In this document: piece by piece, positions 53,116 through 63,561 of the stretch
Layout of the letters: each line of letters begins with the position of its first letter
Position numbering within the stretch: position 1 is the stretch's first letter
Assembly (NCBI RefSeq): GCF_014636475.1
Contig: NZ_BMEL01000001.1
Coordinates: forward strand, 682,001-746,000
Origin: Halobacillus andaensis
GTDB taxonomy: Bacteria; Bacillota; Bacilli; Bacillales; Halobacillaceae
Direction: 5' to 3'
DNA: 64,000 bases
Position numbers and translations under genes: made by a program
The notes under the pieces: generated by a model
Databases searched by the model: none
What the model saw: the letters and a program-made list of their open reading frames with translations, nothing else
Told to the model about the DNA's origin: nothing

Positions 53116-54468
53116 TTATTTTGCACGTTTCACCATTCGTGTTAAAAAGAAGCCGTCTGTGTCCCATTGGTGTGGAAATAGCTGTAACCCATACTCACTA
53201 AGGCCCATCGAATCGCGTAAAAATTCGGGAAGGTCTTCGTTAAATGCTGGGTCGACCTCAAAATCCTTATTTTGTTCAAGAAACTGCTTGATGGCTTCCT
53301 CATTTTCATGCTGATCAATTGTGCACGTGCTATATAGAAATTTACCCCCATCTTTAAGCAGCAGAGCAAGACTGCTCAGCAGGTCGTCCTGAATGCGGCG
53401 AAGGTCGTAAATATCTTGTTCTTTCTTATGATACTTAATATCAGGTTTGCCTCGCAACACTCCCAGACCTGAACAAGGTGCGTCTAATAAAATACGATCG
53501 AACGACTCCGTTTGATGGATTTCTTCAAGTTTACGGGAATCGGCTTGTGCAGCTTGAATGGAATTCAGCTGAAGCAATTTAGCTTTTTCATCAACTAACT
53601 TAGCTTTTTTCTTATGCAAATCGTAAGCGATTACTTTTCCTTTATCTTCTAACTTTTCAGCTATATGAGTCGTTTTTCCTCCGGGTGCACTACAAGCATC
53701 AAGTACTAATAATCCAGGTGTTAAATCCATCATTTCAGCAACGAGCATTGAGCTTTGATCTTGTACAGTAACCTGGCCTTTAGTAAACAATGGATCGGAT
53801 AAAATATTACCTTCTGTAATCAAAAAACCTTGAGATGAGAATGGACTTATTTCAGTCTTTATTCCCCTGGATTTCAATTCCGTCATTGCTGCCTCTCTGG
53901 ATATTCTAAGGGGCTGGGCTCTTACAGACATAGGTAGATGTTTAAGGTTTTGAAAACAAATTCCTTTTGTAACTTCGATCCCATACTGTTTCACCCAACG
54001 ATCAACGAGCCACTTCGGATGACTCGTCTCTACCGACAATTTTTCAACTGGATCCTCAATAGACTCAATACTTTGGACGCCATTACGCTGGACGTTTCGT
54101 AAGATGCCGTTCACTAAGCTTGAAATCCCTTTATGGCCTTTTTTTTTAGAAATCTCTACAGCCTCGTGGATTACAGCGTGGTCAGGAACTCTCTCTAAAT
54201 AACGCATTTGGTAAACAGACATGTAGAGCAGCCATTTCACCCAAGGTTTGAGCTTTTTCTGCTTTTTAAGGTAGGGTTGGATTTCATATTCAATCTTCAT
54301 TTTGTTTTGGAGCGTTCCATATACGATTTCCGTTAAAAGCGCTCCGTCTTTAGCACTCAAGTGACGCTTACTCATTTCTTGATCAAGTAAGACATGACTA
54401 TATCCGCCTTGCTCACCGACTCGCGTTAGTAGTTCTAATGCTGATTCCCTTAGTTGATACTTAGTCAT
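53116..54468 (-). CDS. rsmB: 16S rRNA m5C967 methyltransferase RsmB (Sun)
   Basis: 450 residues from [14 protein letters not shown] (54468; GGGGAG upstream). N-terminal NusB-like RNA-binding domain (about 1-130). C-terminal AdoMet domain: [18 protein letters not shown] near 255, the two catalytic cysteines in [16 protein letters not shown] and [14 protein letters not shown]. Overlaps fmt by 8 bases. The usual rlmN gene between rsmB and prpC is missing: only 74 bases separate them. Confidence 0.97.
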   Translation of the reverse strand: MTKYQLRESALELLTRVGEQGGYSHVLLDQEMSKRHLSAKDGALLTEIVYGTLQNKMKIEYEIQPYLKKQKKLKPWVKWLLYMSVYQMRYLERVPDHAVIHEAVEISKKKGHKGISSLVNGILRNVQRNGVQSIESIEDPVEKLSVETSHPKWLVDRWVKQYGIEVTKGICFQNLKHLPMSVRAQPLRISREAAMTELKSRGIKTEISPFSSQGFLITEGNILSDPLFTKGQVTVQDQSSMLVAEMMDLTPGLLVLDACSAPGGKTTHIAEKLEDKGKVIAYDLHKKKAKLVDEKAKLLQLNSIQAAQADSRKLEEIHQTESFDRILLDAPCSGLGVLRGKPDIKYHKKEQDIYDLRRIQDDLLSSLALLLKDGGKFLYSTCTIDQHENEEAIKQFLEQNKDFEVDPAFNEDLPEFLRDSMGLSEYGLQLFPHQWDTDGFFLTRMVKRAK

Positions 54469-55408
54469 TTTGCTCCCCCAGTCGATCGCCAATCTGCATG
54501 GACTGACCGGAGCCATTTAAAAAAGCTTGGCCATCCATTCTTTTTTTCCCTGAAGGTTGAAGATCAGTAACTTTAATCGCTTTACGATCACCTGTCGCTA
54601 CGAGCATACCATCTTGATGAAATTCAACTACCGTTCCAGGCTTCTGATCAAAGGTTCCATCAACTTTTTCGCCCCACCATAGCTTTAATGGTTTTCCATT
54701 CCAATATGTAAAAGCCACGGGCCAAGGATGCATGCCGCGGATGTGATCGTAAATGGATTGCTGATCATTGGACCAATCGATCTTCTCCTGTTCACGTTTA
54801 ATATTTGACGCAAAAGTAGCTTGATCATCGTCTTGCTTTTGAGGGGTGAGATCTCCAGCTAATAATGGAGGCAGCGTCTCGATTAATAAGTCTGATCCAG
54901 CTTTTGATAATTTATCATGTAGTGTACCTACATGGTCATGATCCTCAATTGGAACCTTCACTTGAGTTAAAATATCGCCAGCATCCAGCTTTTTCACCAT
55001 ATACATAATCGTTACCCCTGTCTCTTTTTTCCCTTGAATAATGGAATAATGGATAGGGGCACCTCCACGCAGTTCAGGTAAAAGCGATGCATGAACATTG
55101 ATACATCCATGAGGAGGTGCTTGCAAGAGTTCTTCAGGTAAAATTTGACCAAATGCAGCTGTAACGATTAAATCGGGTTCAAACTGTAAAACCTGCTCAT
55201 ATTCTTCTTTAATTTTGTTAGGCTGTACTACTGGTATTCCAAGTCTTGTTGCCGCTTGCTTAACAGGAGGAGGAGTCAACGTTTTCTTTCTGCCTTTTGG
55301 TCGGTCTGGCTGTGTTACGACTAATACTACTTCATAGTTGTGCTCGACTAATTGCTCAAGCACGGGAACAGCGAAATCTGGTGTGCCCATAAATGCGATT
55401 CGTGTCAT
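54461..55408 (-). CDS. fmt: Methionyl-tRNA formyltransferase
   Basis: 315 residues. [20 protein letters not shown] at the start, catalytic [20 protein letters not shown] near 108-127, and C-terminal tRNA-binding beta-barrel (about 205-315). It makes fMet-tRNA for initiation. In B. subtilis def lies between priA and fmt; here the gap is 18 bases with no def. Confidence 0.98.
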   Translation of the reverse strand: MTRIAFMGTPDFAVPVLEQLVEHNYEVVLVVTQPDRPKGRKKTLTPPPVKQAATRLGIPVVQPNKIKEEYEQVLQFEPDLIVTAAFGQILPEELLQAPPHGCINVHASLLPELRGGAPIHYSIIQGKKETGVTIMYMVKKLDAGDILTQVKVPIEDHDHVGTLHDKLSKAGSDLLIETLPPLLAGDLTPQKQDDDQATFASNIKREQEKIDWSNDQQSIYDHIRGMHPWPVAFTYWNGKPLKLWWGEKVDGTFDQKPGTVVEFHQDGMLVATGDRKAIKVTDLQPSGKKRMDGQAFLNGSGQSMQIGDRLGEQND

Positions 55409-55426
55409 GTTGTATGAACTCCTTCC

Positions 55427-57838
55427 TTACATTAACTGATACGGTTGAAAATCTACGCTAATTTGCAAACCGTTCTCTTCTTTAAGTTCGTCTTCATAAT
55501 AGTGCAAGATGCGCTGAATTAACTTGCGCTGCTCTGGCTCATCTTTATATTTTACCATGCATTGGTATCGATATCTATTGTTGATACGAGTCAGTGCTGA
55601 CGGGGTAGGGCCAAGAACATCTGCCTCTTCCGATAATTTATTCCTCATGTAGACTACAATTTTTTGTGTGACTTCTTGTACTTTTAGTTGATTAGGATGT
55701 GAAATAGTGAAAAGCGTTAAATAATAGTAAGGCGGATAACGAAAAGCTTTCCTCAGCTTCATTTCCTCGTTAAAAAACTGTTCATAATCATATTGACTCG
55801 CCAATTGAATACTATAATGATCCGGGCTATACGTTTGGACGACGACCTCTCCAGCCAGTTTATGACGACCTGCCCGGCCACTCACCTGTGTTAAGAGTTG
55901 AAAGGTTTTTTCAGCTGCTCGAAAATCTGGCAAGTTAAGTAGTGCATCGGCTGCAAGAATACCAACCAACGTAACATTGGCGAAATCAAGACCTTTAGCA
56001 ATCATTTGTGTCCCTAAAAGAATATCCGCTTTTTTATCGCCAAAGTCGTTTAAAATCCGCTCATGGGCTCCTTTTCTCCGGGTCGTATCTACATCCATTC
56101 GAAGAACTCGCGCTTCAGGGATCAGTTCCTGAAGGACTTCTTCTACTTTTTGTGTCCCTGTACCAAAATAACGGATCGTTTTACTTTCACATTCAGGACA
56201 CTGATGAGGCATGGGTTCTTCATAAGAGCAGTAATGACATTTTAACCGTTCCTGCCGGCGATGATACGTCAACGCGATATCGCAATGAGGACATTCTTTT
56301 ACATGCCCACAGTCTCGACACATTACAAAGGTCGCATACCCTCTACGATTTAAAAACAGAACAGATTGCTCACCACGCTCAATTCGTTCCCTTAACTTAT
56401 CAAGCAATGCACGAGAAAACATGGAGCGATTGCCTTGATGCAGTTCGTCTCTCATGTCAACTAATTCAGTATCAGGCATGGTGGCATTATTCATCCGCTT
56501 CGTCAACGTAAGCATTTTGTAATTCCCCTTGGCGGCTCGCGCATACGTTTCTAATGCCGGAGTCGCACTGCCCAACACGACAGGAGAAGCATGAATTTTT
56601 CCTCTTTCAACAGCAACGTCCCTTGCATGATACCTTGTTCGATCTTCTTGCTTATAACTTGATTCATGCTCTTCGTCTATGATAATTATGCCTATATTCG
56701 TAAAAGGTGCGAATATAGCTGATCTTGCTCCTACCACCACTTGAACTTCATTCCTCTGTATTTTACGCCATTCATCATACTTTTCACCAGCTGACAATCC
56801 ACTGTGGAGAACTGCGACTTTGGAGCCGAATCTTCCCTTAAACCGCTCGACCATCTGAGGAGTCAAAGCAATCTCAGGTACCAGCATAATTGCCTCTTTC
56901 CCTTGATCTAACACCTTCTGAATCGATTGCAAGTAGATCTCTGTCTTCCCGCTCCCTGTTACACCATGTAACAGAAATACGTCGTGAGTTTCACTTTCCA
57001 GTGTATGTAGAATAGGTGTGATCGCCTCACGTTGTTCATCAGTTAATGGAAATGGCTGTGTTCGCTCAAATTCTCGATGCGAAAACGGATCCCTCATTAC
57101 TTCTTGCTTATATTCTTTGATTACTCCTTGATTTAGTAAAGGTTTTAAAGAAGAAGAAGATGATGATGTGGCACTTAGAAGTTGTTTCTTAGGAACAGGC
57201 TCTTGGTGATCGATAAAATACTGCACAATTTCTCTTTGTTTCTTTGCCTGCTTCGAGAGATCAACTAACGTTTCTTCCAGCTGCATTGGTTCCATTAAAG
57301 GTTCGACTACGGTCGTCGTTTTCGTCGTTTCACGGCTTTTCACTTCATAATGAATGTCCACCCATCCATCTTCTACGTATTGCCGCAGCTGATGATAACT
57401 AACATTTGATTCTTCAAATTCTTTGTATTCAATCACTCCGCGCCCTGCAAATATATTTTCTAATTCTTCAGGAAGTTCTTCCTCGGTCAGACGCCATAAC
57501 TCTTTACGATAAGAAGCTTTCATTACTTGCGGCAGCATAACCTGTAAGCAGGATATATAAAAGCTTAACGTTTGCTGGGAAAGCCATTTTCCAATTTTCA
57601 GCAGTTCAGGCGTCAGAGCAGGAGCAATATCCAGTACATCTTCAATCTGCCTTACTTTCGCAAATTCACTATATTCTGCAAGCGAAATAACATAACCAAG
57701 GACCTTACGCGGACCAAAGGGCACAATGATCCTTACCCCTGGTTGAACAACAGATTCGAATTTTTCAGGAATCCCATAGTCGAATAATCGATTCGTGTTT
57801 TGAGAGGGGACATCTACAATAACTTTAGCAATACTCAC
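55427..57838 (-). CDS. priA: Primosomal protein N' (replication restart helicase PriA)
   Basis: 803 residues from a GTG that overlaps the coaBC stop by 4 bases. N-terminal 3'-DNA-binding domain (about 1-110), helicase Walker A GVTGSGKTEIYLQSI near 295, IIDEEHESSYKQ (DEEH). Zinc cluster CRDCGHVKECPHC, then CHYCSYEE and CPECES near 515-560. Motif VI QVSGRAGRHKLAGEV. It recognises forks and loads DnaC/DnaB-type proteins for restart. Confidence 0.98.
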   Translation of the reverse strand: MSIAKVIVDVPSQNTNRLFDYGIPEKFESVVQPGVRIIVPFGPRKVLGYVISLAEYSEFAKVRQIEDVLDIAPALTPELLKIGKWLSQQTLSFYISCLQVMLPQVMKASYRKELWRLTEEELPEELENIFAGRGVIEYKEFEESNVSYHQLRQYVEDGWVDIHYEVKSRETTKTTTVVEPLMEPMQLEETLVDLSKQAKKQREIVQYFIDHQEPVPKKQLLSATSSSSSSLKPLLNQGVIKEYKQEVMRDPFSHREFERTQPFPLTDEQREAITPILHTLESETHDVFLLHGVTGSGKTEIYLQSIQKVLDQGKEAIMLVPEIALTPQMVERFKGRFGSKVAVLHSGLSAGEKYDEWRKIQRNEVQVVVGARSAIFAPFTNIGIIIIDEEHESSYKQEDRTRYHARDVAVERGKIHASPVVLGSATPALETYARAAKGNYKMLTLTKRMNNATMPDTELVDMRDELHQGNRSMFSRALLDKLRERIERGEQSVLFLNRRGYATFVMCRDCGHVKECPHCDIALTYHRRQERLKCHYCSYEEPMPHQCPECESKTIRYFGTGTQKVEEVLQELIPEARVLRMDVDTTRRKGAHERILNDFGDKKADILLGTQMIAKGLDFANVTLVGILAADALLNLPDFRAAEKTFQLLTQVSGRAGRHKLAGEVVVQTYSPDHYSIQLASQYDYEQFFNEEMKLRKAFRYPPYYYLTLFTISHPNQLKVQEVTQKIVVYMRNKLSEEADVLGPTPSALTRINNRYRYQCMVKYKDEPEQRKLIQRILHYYEDELKEENGLQISVDFQPYQLM

Positions 57839-59040
57839 GTGGCCTCACCCGAAACGGTTTCAGCTGCTTCTGTTAATATTCTTTGTGCAAGTTGATCTTT
57901 TGACATTAAAGGGAGAACTAGACGTTTCCCTTCTTTTGTTAAATAAATCGAAGAATTCGTATCATGAGCAAAGCCTGTACCCTCAGCTGAAACGTTATTC
58001 ATGACAATGGCATCTAAGTTCTTTTTGCGTAACTTTTGTTCACCGTAATATTCAACATCATTGGTTTCCGCTGCAAAACCAATTAAATATTGCTTCGTTT
58101 TTCTCTCTCCTAAAGTCATAAGGATATCTTTTGTACGCTCCATTTCAACCGCGTAGTCTCCTGTAGACTTTTTCATTTTATGTTCATATTTATTTTTCGG
58201 ACGATAGTCAGCTACCGCTGCGGATTTAATAACAATGTCGTGATGTGAAAATTCAGTGGTGACTGCTTCATACATCTCCTCTGCCGTCGTCACATCAATT
58301 CTTTTCACACGAGGAGGAGTATCTAAAGTAACTGGGCCTGCTACTAACGTAACCTCCGCTCCCATAAGAGAGGCTTGTCTAGCTAGAGCGAACCCCATTT
58401 TACCTGTGGAGGGATTGGTGAAGTAACGGACAGGGTCAATTTTTTCCTGTGTGGGTCCCGCAGTGATGAGCACTTTTTTTCCTTTCAATAAGGAAGAGCG
58501 GTTTTGTTCTTCTTCCAATAATCGAACGATGGTTTCTGGATCTTCCAGTCTTCCTTTTCCTACATAACCACATGCTAAATACCCTTCCCCAGGTTCTATG
58601 AATTTAAAGCCCCATGCGTCAAGCTGCTTCAAATTTTTCATGACGGAAGGATGACTGTACATATGGACGTTCATTGCAGGTGCAATATACACCGGTGCCT
58701 CTGTGGCCAGCAGCGTAGTAGACAGCATGTCGTCAGCTATTCCATTAGCCAGCTTTCCTAGGGTGTTCGCTGTTGCAGGTGCGATTAAGAAAAGGTCTGC
58801 CCAATCAGCCACATCAATGTGCTGAATTTGTGTGGGATCCTGCTCTATAAAAGTATCGGAATAGACAGGCTGACGTGATAATGCTTGAAATGTAGTTGGT
58901 GCAACAAATTTTTTTGCGTTCTCTGTCATGACCACTCGAACGTTTGCTCCAGCTTGGACTAATTTACTTGTTAGTGCAGCTGCTTTATATGCGGCAATGC
59001 CCCCTGAAACGCCTAAAACGATTTTTTTATTTGTAAGCAT
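57835..59040 (-). CDS. coaBC: Phosphopantothenoylcysteine decarboxylase/synthase CoaBC
   Basis: 401 residues. N-terminal FMN decarboxylase (CoaC) domain with VLGVSGGIAAYKAAALTSKL, PAMNVHMYSHP and the substrate clamp region ACGYVGKGRLEDPE. C-terminal CTP-dependent ligase (CoaB) domain from about 185: VLITAGPTQEKIDPVRYFTN, KSAAVADYRPK, GFAAETNDVEYYG. Two consecutive steps of coenzyme A synthesis. Confidence 0.98.
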   Translation of the reverse strand: MLTNKKIVLGVSGGIAAYKAAALTSKLVQAGANVRVVMTENAKKFVAPTTFQALSRQPVYSDTFIEQDPTQIQHIDVADWADLFLIAPATANTLGKLANGIADDMLSTTLLATEAPVYIAPAMNVHMYSHPSVMKNLKQLDAWGFKFIEPGEGYLACGYVGKGRLEDPETIVRLLEEEQNRSSLLKGKKVLITAGPTQEKIDPVRYFTNPSTGKMGFALARQASLMGAEVTLVAGPVTLDTPPRVKRIDVTTAEEMYEAVTTEFSHHDIVIKSAAVADYRPKNKYEHKMKKSTGDYAVEMERTKDILMTLGERKTKQYLIGFAAETNDVEYYGEQKLRKKNLDAIVMNNVSAEGTGFAHDTNSSIYLTKEGKRLVLPLMSKDQLAQRILTEAAETVSGEAT

Positions 59041-59072
59041 AGGAACCTACCCTTTCCTCAACAATTAATAAC

Positions 59073-59112
59073 GAAAAGCCGCGCCTTATCAACTAAGTTA
59101 GCGCGGCTTTGA
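59073..59112 (-). terminator. Hairpin between rpoZ and coaBC
   Basis: AAAGCCGCGC (59075-59084) and GCGCGGCTTT (59101-59110) form a 10-bp GC-rich stem; CTTA/TAAG adds an inner helix. On the minus strand only three or four T residues follow. It may cut transcription after rpoZ and lower coaBC-priA expression. Confidence 0.7.
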
Positions 59113-59130
59113 TGAATCTATAATAACGGT

Positions 59131-59987
<857 letters not shown>

Positions 59988-60251
59988 CTAGTTATCATCT
60001 GATATTTCATCATTGCTTAATACGCGCTGTCCAACCGTTTCAGGCTGTACAGCCGATAATACCACATGGTCGCTATCTGTAATAATAACGGCACGTGTTC
60101 TACGGCCGTATGTAGCATCTACTAATTTATTATTATCTCTTGCAACGGTAATAATACGTTTAATAGGTGCAGATTCTGGTGAAACAATGGATATTATACG
60201 ATTGGCAGATACAACATTGCCAAAACCGATGTTAATTAACCTTAAACTCAA
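59988..60251 (-). CDS. remA: Biofilm matrix regulator RemA (YlzA)
   Basis: 87 residues from the TTG at 60249-60251 (GGAGG 8 bases upstream; the TTG at 60254 is an alternative). [71 protein letters not shown] are nearly identical to B. subtilis RemA. This ring-forming DNA-binding protein activates matrix and osmoprotection genes in B. subtilis. Upstream of gmk as usual. Confidence 0.97.
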   Translation of the reverse strand: MSLRLINIGFGNVVSANRIISIVSPESAPIKRIITVARDNNKLVDATYGRRTRAVIITDSDHVVLSAVQPETVGQRVLSNDEISDDN

Positions 60252-60320
60252 CAAAACTTCCTCCTTCTAAGACACGAATCTATTACTATTATATGAAAAA
60301 TCTTGTAGGAATCTCAATTG

Positions 60321-61202
60321 TTATTCAATATTTTGTATTTGTTCTTTCATTTTTTCTATTTCACTCTTCATTTTAACGACCTGATTAGATAGCTTGGAAT
60401 CATTTGATTTCGAGCCGATCGTATTAATTTCACGGTGGAATTCCTGTACGATGAAATCAAGTGTGCGTCCAACGACGCCGCCTTCTTGCAATGTCTTTTG
60501 AAATTGATCAATATGGGAATAAATTCGCGTCACTTCTTCCGTAATGTCACCTTTTTCAGCCAGAAGAGCGACCTCTTGCCTAACTCTGTGATCATCTTCA
60601 GTAAAAGCGCTTTTTGTGTATTCTTCTATTCTTTTTCTAATTTTTTCTTTGTATTCTCTAATAACAACCTCTCGACGAAGCTCGATTTCACTCACGATCT
60701 CTTTCAAGGAACAAAGACGAATGAGAAGATCTGCTTTAAGCTTCCCTCCTTCACTCTCCCGCATCGTTACGAGGTCCGCTAAGGCATCGTCAACTGATTT
60801 TTCGATGGAGGATGTTAAGGATTGATCATACTCGGTTGTTTCTGAAATCGTAAATACATGGTCTAACTTAGTTACCATATCAATAGTGATTTCACCCGTC
60901 AACTCATACTTGTTCTTTAAAATTTGAAGTTGTTCTTTATATTGACGCACAAGATCTTCGTCCACCTGCAGTTGGTGAGTGGTAAGGCCTTCCCCTTCTA
61001 ATGTAAGAAATAAATCAATATGTCCCCGCTTAATTGATTCACCTACCTTCTTCTTTAAAGCGTCCTCCATAAATAAAATCGAACGGGGCACTTTTGGCGA
61101 AAAATCAAAAAAACGATGATTGACACTTCGTATTTCTACCGTGCCTTTTACCTTTTCCCATTGCAGCGACTGTCTGCCATAACCCGTCATACTTCTAATC
61201 AA
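60321..61202 (-). CDS. yloC: YicC/YloC family endoribonuclease
   Basis: 293 residues. MTGYGRQSLQWEKVKGTVEI, VEIRSVNHRFFDFSPKVPRS at the N-terminus, and the DUF1732 C-terminus KGDITEEVTRIYSHIDQFQ, GRTLDFIVQEFHREINTIGS. E. coli YicC is a ring-shaped endoribonuclease acting on small RNA; the role here is inferred. Start is TTG at 61202 or ATG at 61190 (MTGYGRQ). Divergent from rqcH. Confidence 0.94.
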   Translation of the reverse strand: MIRSMTGYGRQSLQWEKVKGTVEIRSVNHRFFDFSPKVPRSILFMEDALKKKVGESIKRGHIDLFLTLEGEGLTTHQLQVDEDLVRQYKEQLQILKNKYELTGEITIDMVTKLDHVFTISETTEYDQSLTSSIEKSVDDALADLVTMRESEGGKLKADLLIRLCSLKEIVSEIELRREVVIREYKEKIRKRIEEYTKSAFTEDDHRVRQEVALLAEKGDITEEVTRIYSHIDQFQKTLQEGGVVGRTLDFIVQEFHREINTIGSKSNDSKLSNQVVKMKSEIEKMKEQIQNIE

Positions 61203-61310
61203 CTTTCATCACGTCCAATAACCAATAGTTTCATACATGTTTAGTTTACCAAAAATATTCACAATGAAGCGAATCATTGCTATACTGACAAGACTAGAGA
61301 GGTGAGGATC

Positions 61311-63017
61311 ATGCCATTTGATGGAGTTGTAACCCGAGCGATGACTCATGAACTTCATGAACGTATTCAATCGGGAAGAATTGTAAAAATTTATCAGCCG
61401 ACCGAAACAGAACTTGTATTCACTATTAGAAGCAATGGTTCAAAATATACGTTATTACTTTCAGCACATCCAAGCTATGCTCGTTTCCATTTAACGAATG
61501 ACCAATATCAAAACCCTAAAGAGCCTCCTATGCTTTGTATGCTGCTTCGTAAGCATCTCGTAGGAGGATTTATTGAGAGTATTGAACAAATCGAAATGGA
61601 GCGAATTGTTAAATTTCATATTAAATCACGCAACGAAATTGGTGACGAGACAATCAAAACATTAATTGTTGAGATCATGGGGAAACATTCAAATATTTTA
61701 CTCGTTGACCGTGAACAAGGGCACATTTTAGACAGCATTAAGCACTTGTCCCCTTCACAAAACCGTCACCGGACAGTGATGCCGGGTCAGCCCTATAAAC
61801 TCCCTCCATCTCAAGAAAAACACAACCCTGTGACACTATCAGGGGAAGATTTAATGCGAAAACTGGACTTTAATTCAGGAAAATTGGATCAACAAATATT
61901 AAATAAAGTGATGGGCTTCTCTCCATCGATTACAAAAGAGATCGTTCATCAAGCCAAATTAGGATCAACGGAAGACTATAAGGAAAGCTATGAAAATATT
62001 CGTCAAGATCTTATTCATCACCGATATACGCCAACCTTATTTACTGGTGATCGAGAACAATTTTACGTGCTGCCGCTCGAGCATACGGGGCAGTCAGTAA
62101 AAACTTTTTCAACCGTAAGCGAAATGCTGGATCGATTTTATTCTGGAAAAGCTGAACGTGATCGAGTGAAGCAGCAAGCTGGCGACCTTCATCGCTTCTT
62201 AAAAAACGAAAGAGATAAAAACAAACGTAAAATAAAGAAACATCAGGTAACGATGAAGAAGTCAGAAGCAGCTAACGATTATCAGAAAATGGGAGAATTG
62301 TTAACCGCCCATATGCACTTAGTTCAAACAGGCGATTCATCCGTAACAGTCGTCGATTATTATGACCCCGAACAATCAGAGTTAACGATCGATTTGAATC
62401 CAATGAAGTCACCAAGTGAAAACGCACAAAACTATTTTCGAACGTATCAAAAGTTAAAAAAATCGAAACAAGTTGTTCAAACCGAAATTAAAAAAGCTGA
62501 ACGTGAAATTGAATATTTCGATCGTCTGATCCAACAGGTAGAGTCAGCGCGTGAAGAAGATATTGAAGACATTCGGGAAGAACTTAGAGAACAAGGTTAT
62601 CTAAAGAAAAAAACTTCGACAAAAAAAGCCAAAAAAAAGCCAGCTAAGCCGTCTCCTGAAGCGTTTCAATCCAGTGACGGAACTCACATTTTTGTGGGTA
62701 GAAACAATAAGCAAAATGAATATTTAACAAATAGACTCGCCCATAAAACAGACATTTGGCTGCACGCAAAGGATATTCCAGGTTCTCATGTGGTCATAAA
62801 AGATCCTAACCCTTCAGAAGAAACTTTATTTGAAGCGGCAAGGCTAGCTGCTTACTATAGCAAATATAGTCAGTCTTCTTCTGTCCCTGTTGACTACACC
62901 GAAATTAAAAACGTGAAAAAGCCATCAGGAGCTAAGCCGGGATATGTCACGTATGATGATCAGCACACGGTTTATGTAACGCCAGATGCAGAGGAAGTAT
63001 TACGGCTGAAAAAATAG
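61311..63017 (+). CDS. rqcH: Ribosome quality control protein RqcH (NEMF/Rqc2 homologue, YloA)
   Basis: 568 residues from MPFDGVVTRAMTHEL (61311; GAGGTGAGG upstream). NFACT-N domain at 1-170 (MLLRKHLVGGFIESIEQIEM), HhH-like segment near 185-240, two coiled-coil arms near 275-430, then a Lys-rich linker and the NFACT-R domain at about 445-565 (GTHIFVGRNNKQNEYL; DIWLHAKDIPGSHVVIKDP). It adds alanine tails to stalled nascent chains on 50S subunits. Older names, fibronectin-binding FbpA/YloA, refer to the same family. Confidence 0.97.
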   Translation: MPFDGVVTRAMTHELHERIQSGRIVKIYQPTETELVFTIRSNGSKYTLLLSAHPSYARFHLTNDQYQNPKEPPMLCMLLRKHLVGGFIESIEQIEMERIVKFHIKSRNEIGDETIKTLIVEIMGKHSNILLVDREQGHILDSIKHLSPSQNRHRTVMPGQPYKLPPSQEKHNPVTLSGEDLMRKLDFNSGKLDQQILNKVMGFSPSITKEIVHQAKLGSTEDYKESYENIRQDLIHHRYTPTLFTGDREQFYVLPLEHTGQSVKTFSTVSEMLDRFYSGKAERDRVKQQAGDLHRFLKNERDKNKRKIKKHQVTMKKSEAANDYQKMGELLTAHMHLVQTGDSSVTVVDYYDPEQSELTIDLNPMKSPSENAQNYFRTYQKLKKSKQVVQTEIKKAEREIEYFDRLIQQVESAREEDIEDIREELREQGYLKKKTSTKKAKKKPAKPSPEAFQSSDGTHIFVGRNNKQNEYLTNRLAHKTDIWLHAKDIPGSHVVIKDPNPSEETLFEAARLAAYYSKYSQSSSVPVDYTEIKNVKKPSGAKPGYVTYDDQHTVYVTPDAEEVLRLKK

Positions 63018-63117
63018 GCCCGATTTTTTCTTTTGATCAAATGATGAATGAGAGCTGTTCTTCTATTTAAAATAAGATAGTTTCAGACGCGTAAACAGAG
63101 TTTTCTCGAAGCTGAAA

Positions 63118-63158
63118 AATCCACTATGTGCCATAGTGGATTCAGGCTGTCGAAAAAG
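63118..63158 (-). terminator. Module-end hairpin, copy B
   Basis: Minus strand CTTTTTCGACAGCCTGA (63142-63158) runs into a perfect 11-bp stem, AATCCACTATG/CATAGTGGATT (63118-63142) with a 3-base loop, then TTTTTCAGC. A good intrinsic terminator for transcripts coming leftward from the palindromes. It may also end rqcH poorly, as the plus-strand side has no T-run. Confidence 0.75.
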
Positions 63159-63209
63159 CTTGACTGGGTGTAGACAAGATATCACTTGGACCTCGTTTAT
63201 GGTCTAAAA

Positions 63210-63293
63210 AAAAGGAACAGAAAAAGCGCTGCTTTCCGCGGGACAAGACGGAAAGTCTCCTCATCCCACAGTATTCCGCTCTTTTTCCGTTCC
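63210..63293 (-). repeat. GC-rich palindromic element, second subfamily, copy B (shortened)
   Basis: Minus strand begins GGAACGGAAAAAGAGCGG and ends CCGCGGAAAGCAGCGC then TTTTTCTGTTCCTTTT. It matches the ends of 34936-35054 but is about 35 bases shorter internally. Confidence 0.7.
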
Positions 63294-63394
63294 TCTTATC
63301 AAAACAGGCTTTATGAACCATCCTAGAATAATTAGCCTGCTAATGTCATAAGGGCTTGGCTTCTCTGTATTTATAATGAGTGATCAATTATCGT

Positions 63395-63522
63395 AAAAGG
63401 GTTTTAGGAAACGACGAGACTCCTATGGGAGAAACGAATAAGGTGTGACCCCGCAGGGCTGTTAAGCCCGAGGAGGCACACCATTCGCCCATGGAAAGGG
63501 AGTAGTTTCCTAAAACCCTTTT
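63395..63522 (+). repeat. Palindromic intergenic element, copy 4
   Basis: Outermost arms are a perfect 18-bp inverted repeat: AAAAGGGTTTTAGGAAAC (63395-63412) and GTTTCCTAAAACCCTTTT (63505-63522). Nested inside are ACTCC/GGGAGT, CCTATGGG/CCCATGG, CGAATAAGGTGTG/CACACCATTCG and GGGCT/AGCCC. It is the best preserved member and closely resembles 34710-34838 on the other strand. Confidence 0.88.
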
Positions 63523-63561
63523 CTCATCCTCATGCAAGAAATGTTTACAATGACAGGTAAT

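Larger units (their letters stand above)
63118..63551 (-). repeat. Composite palindromic module, copy B
   Basis: Reading the minus strand: tail (63523-63551), palindrome (63395-63522), a linker of about 100 bases that includes GATGGTTCATAAAGCCT (compare GATGGTTCAAAAAGCCT at 34908-34924), second palindrome (63210-63293), TTTTTCGACAGCCTGA and a hairpin with T-run. It has the same parts, order and spacing as 34681-35155. No ORF in 63018-63561 is convincing. Confidence 0.75.

Noticed and set aside
56008-56511. 167-residue plus-strand ORF
   Set aside because: Antisense to priA over its zinc cluster and helicase region; priA is intact and conserved, so this frame is a shadow.
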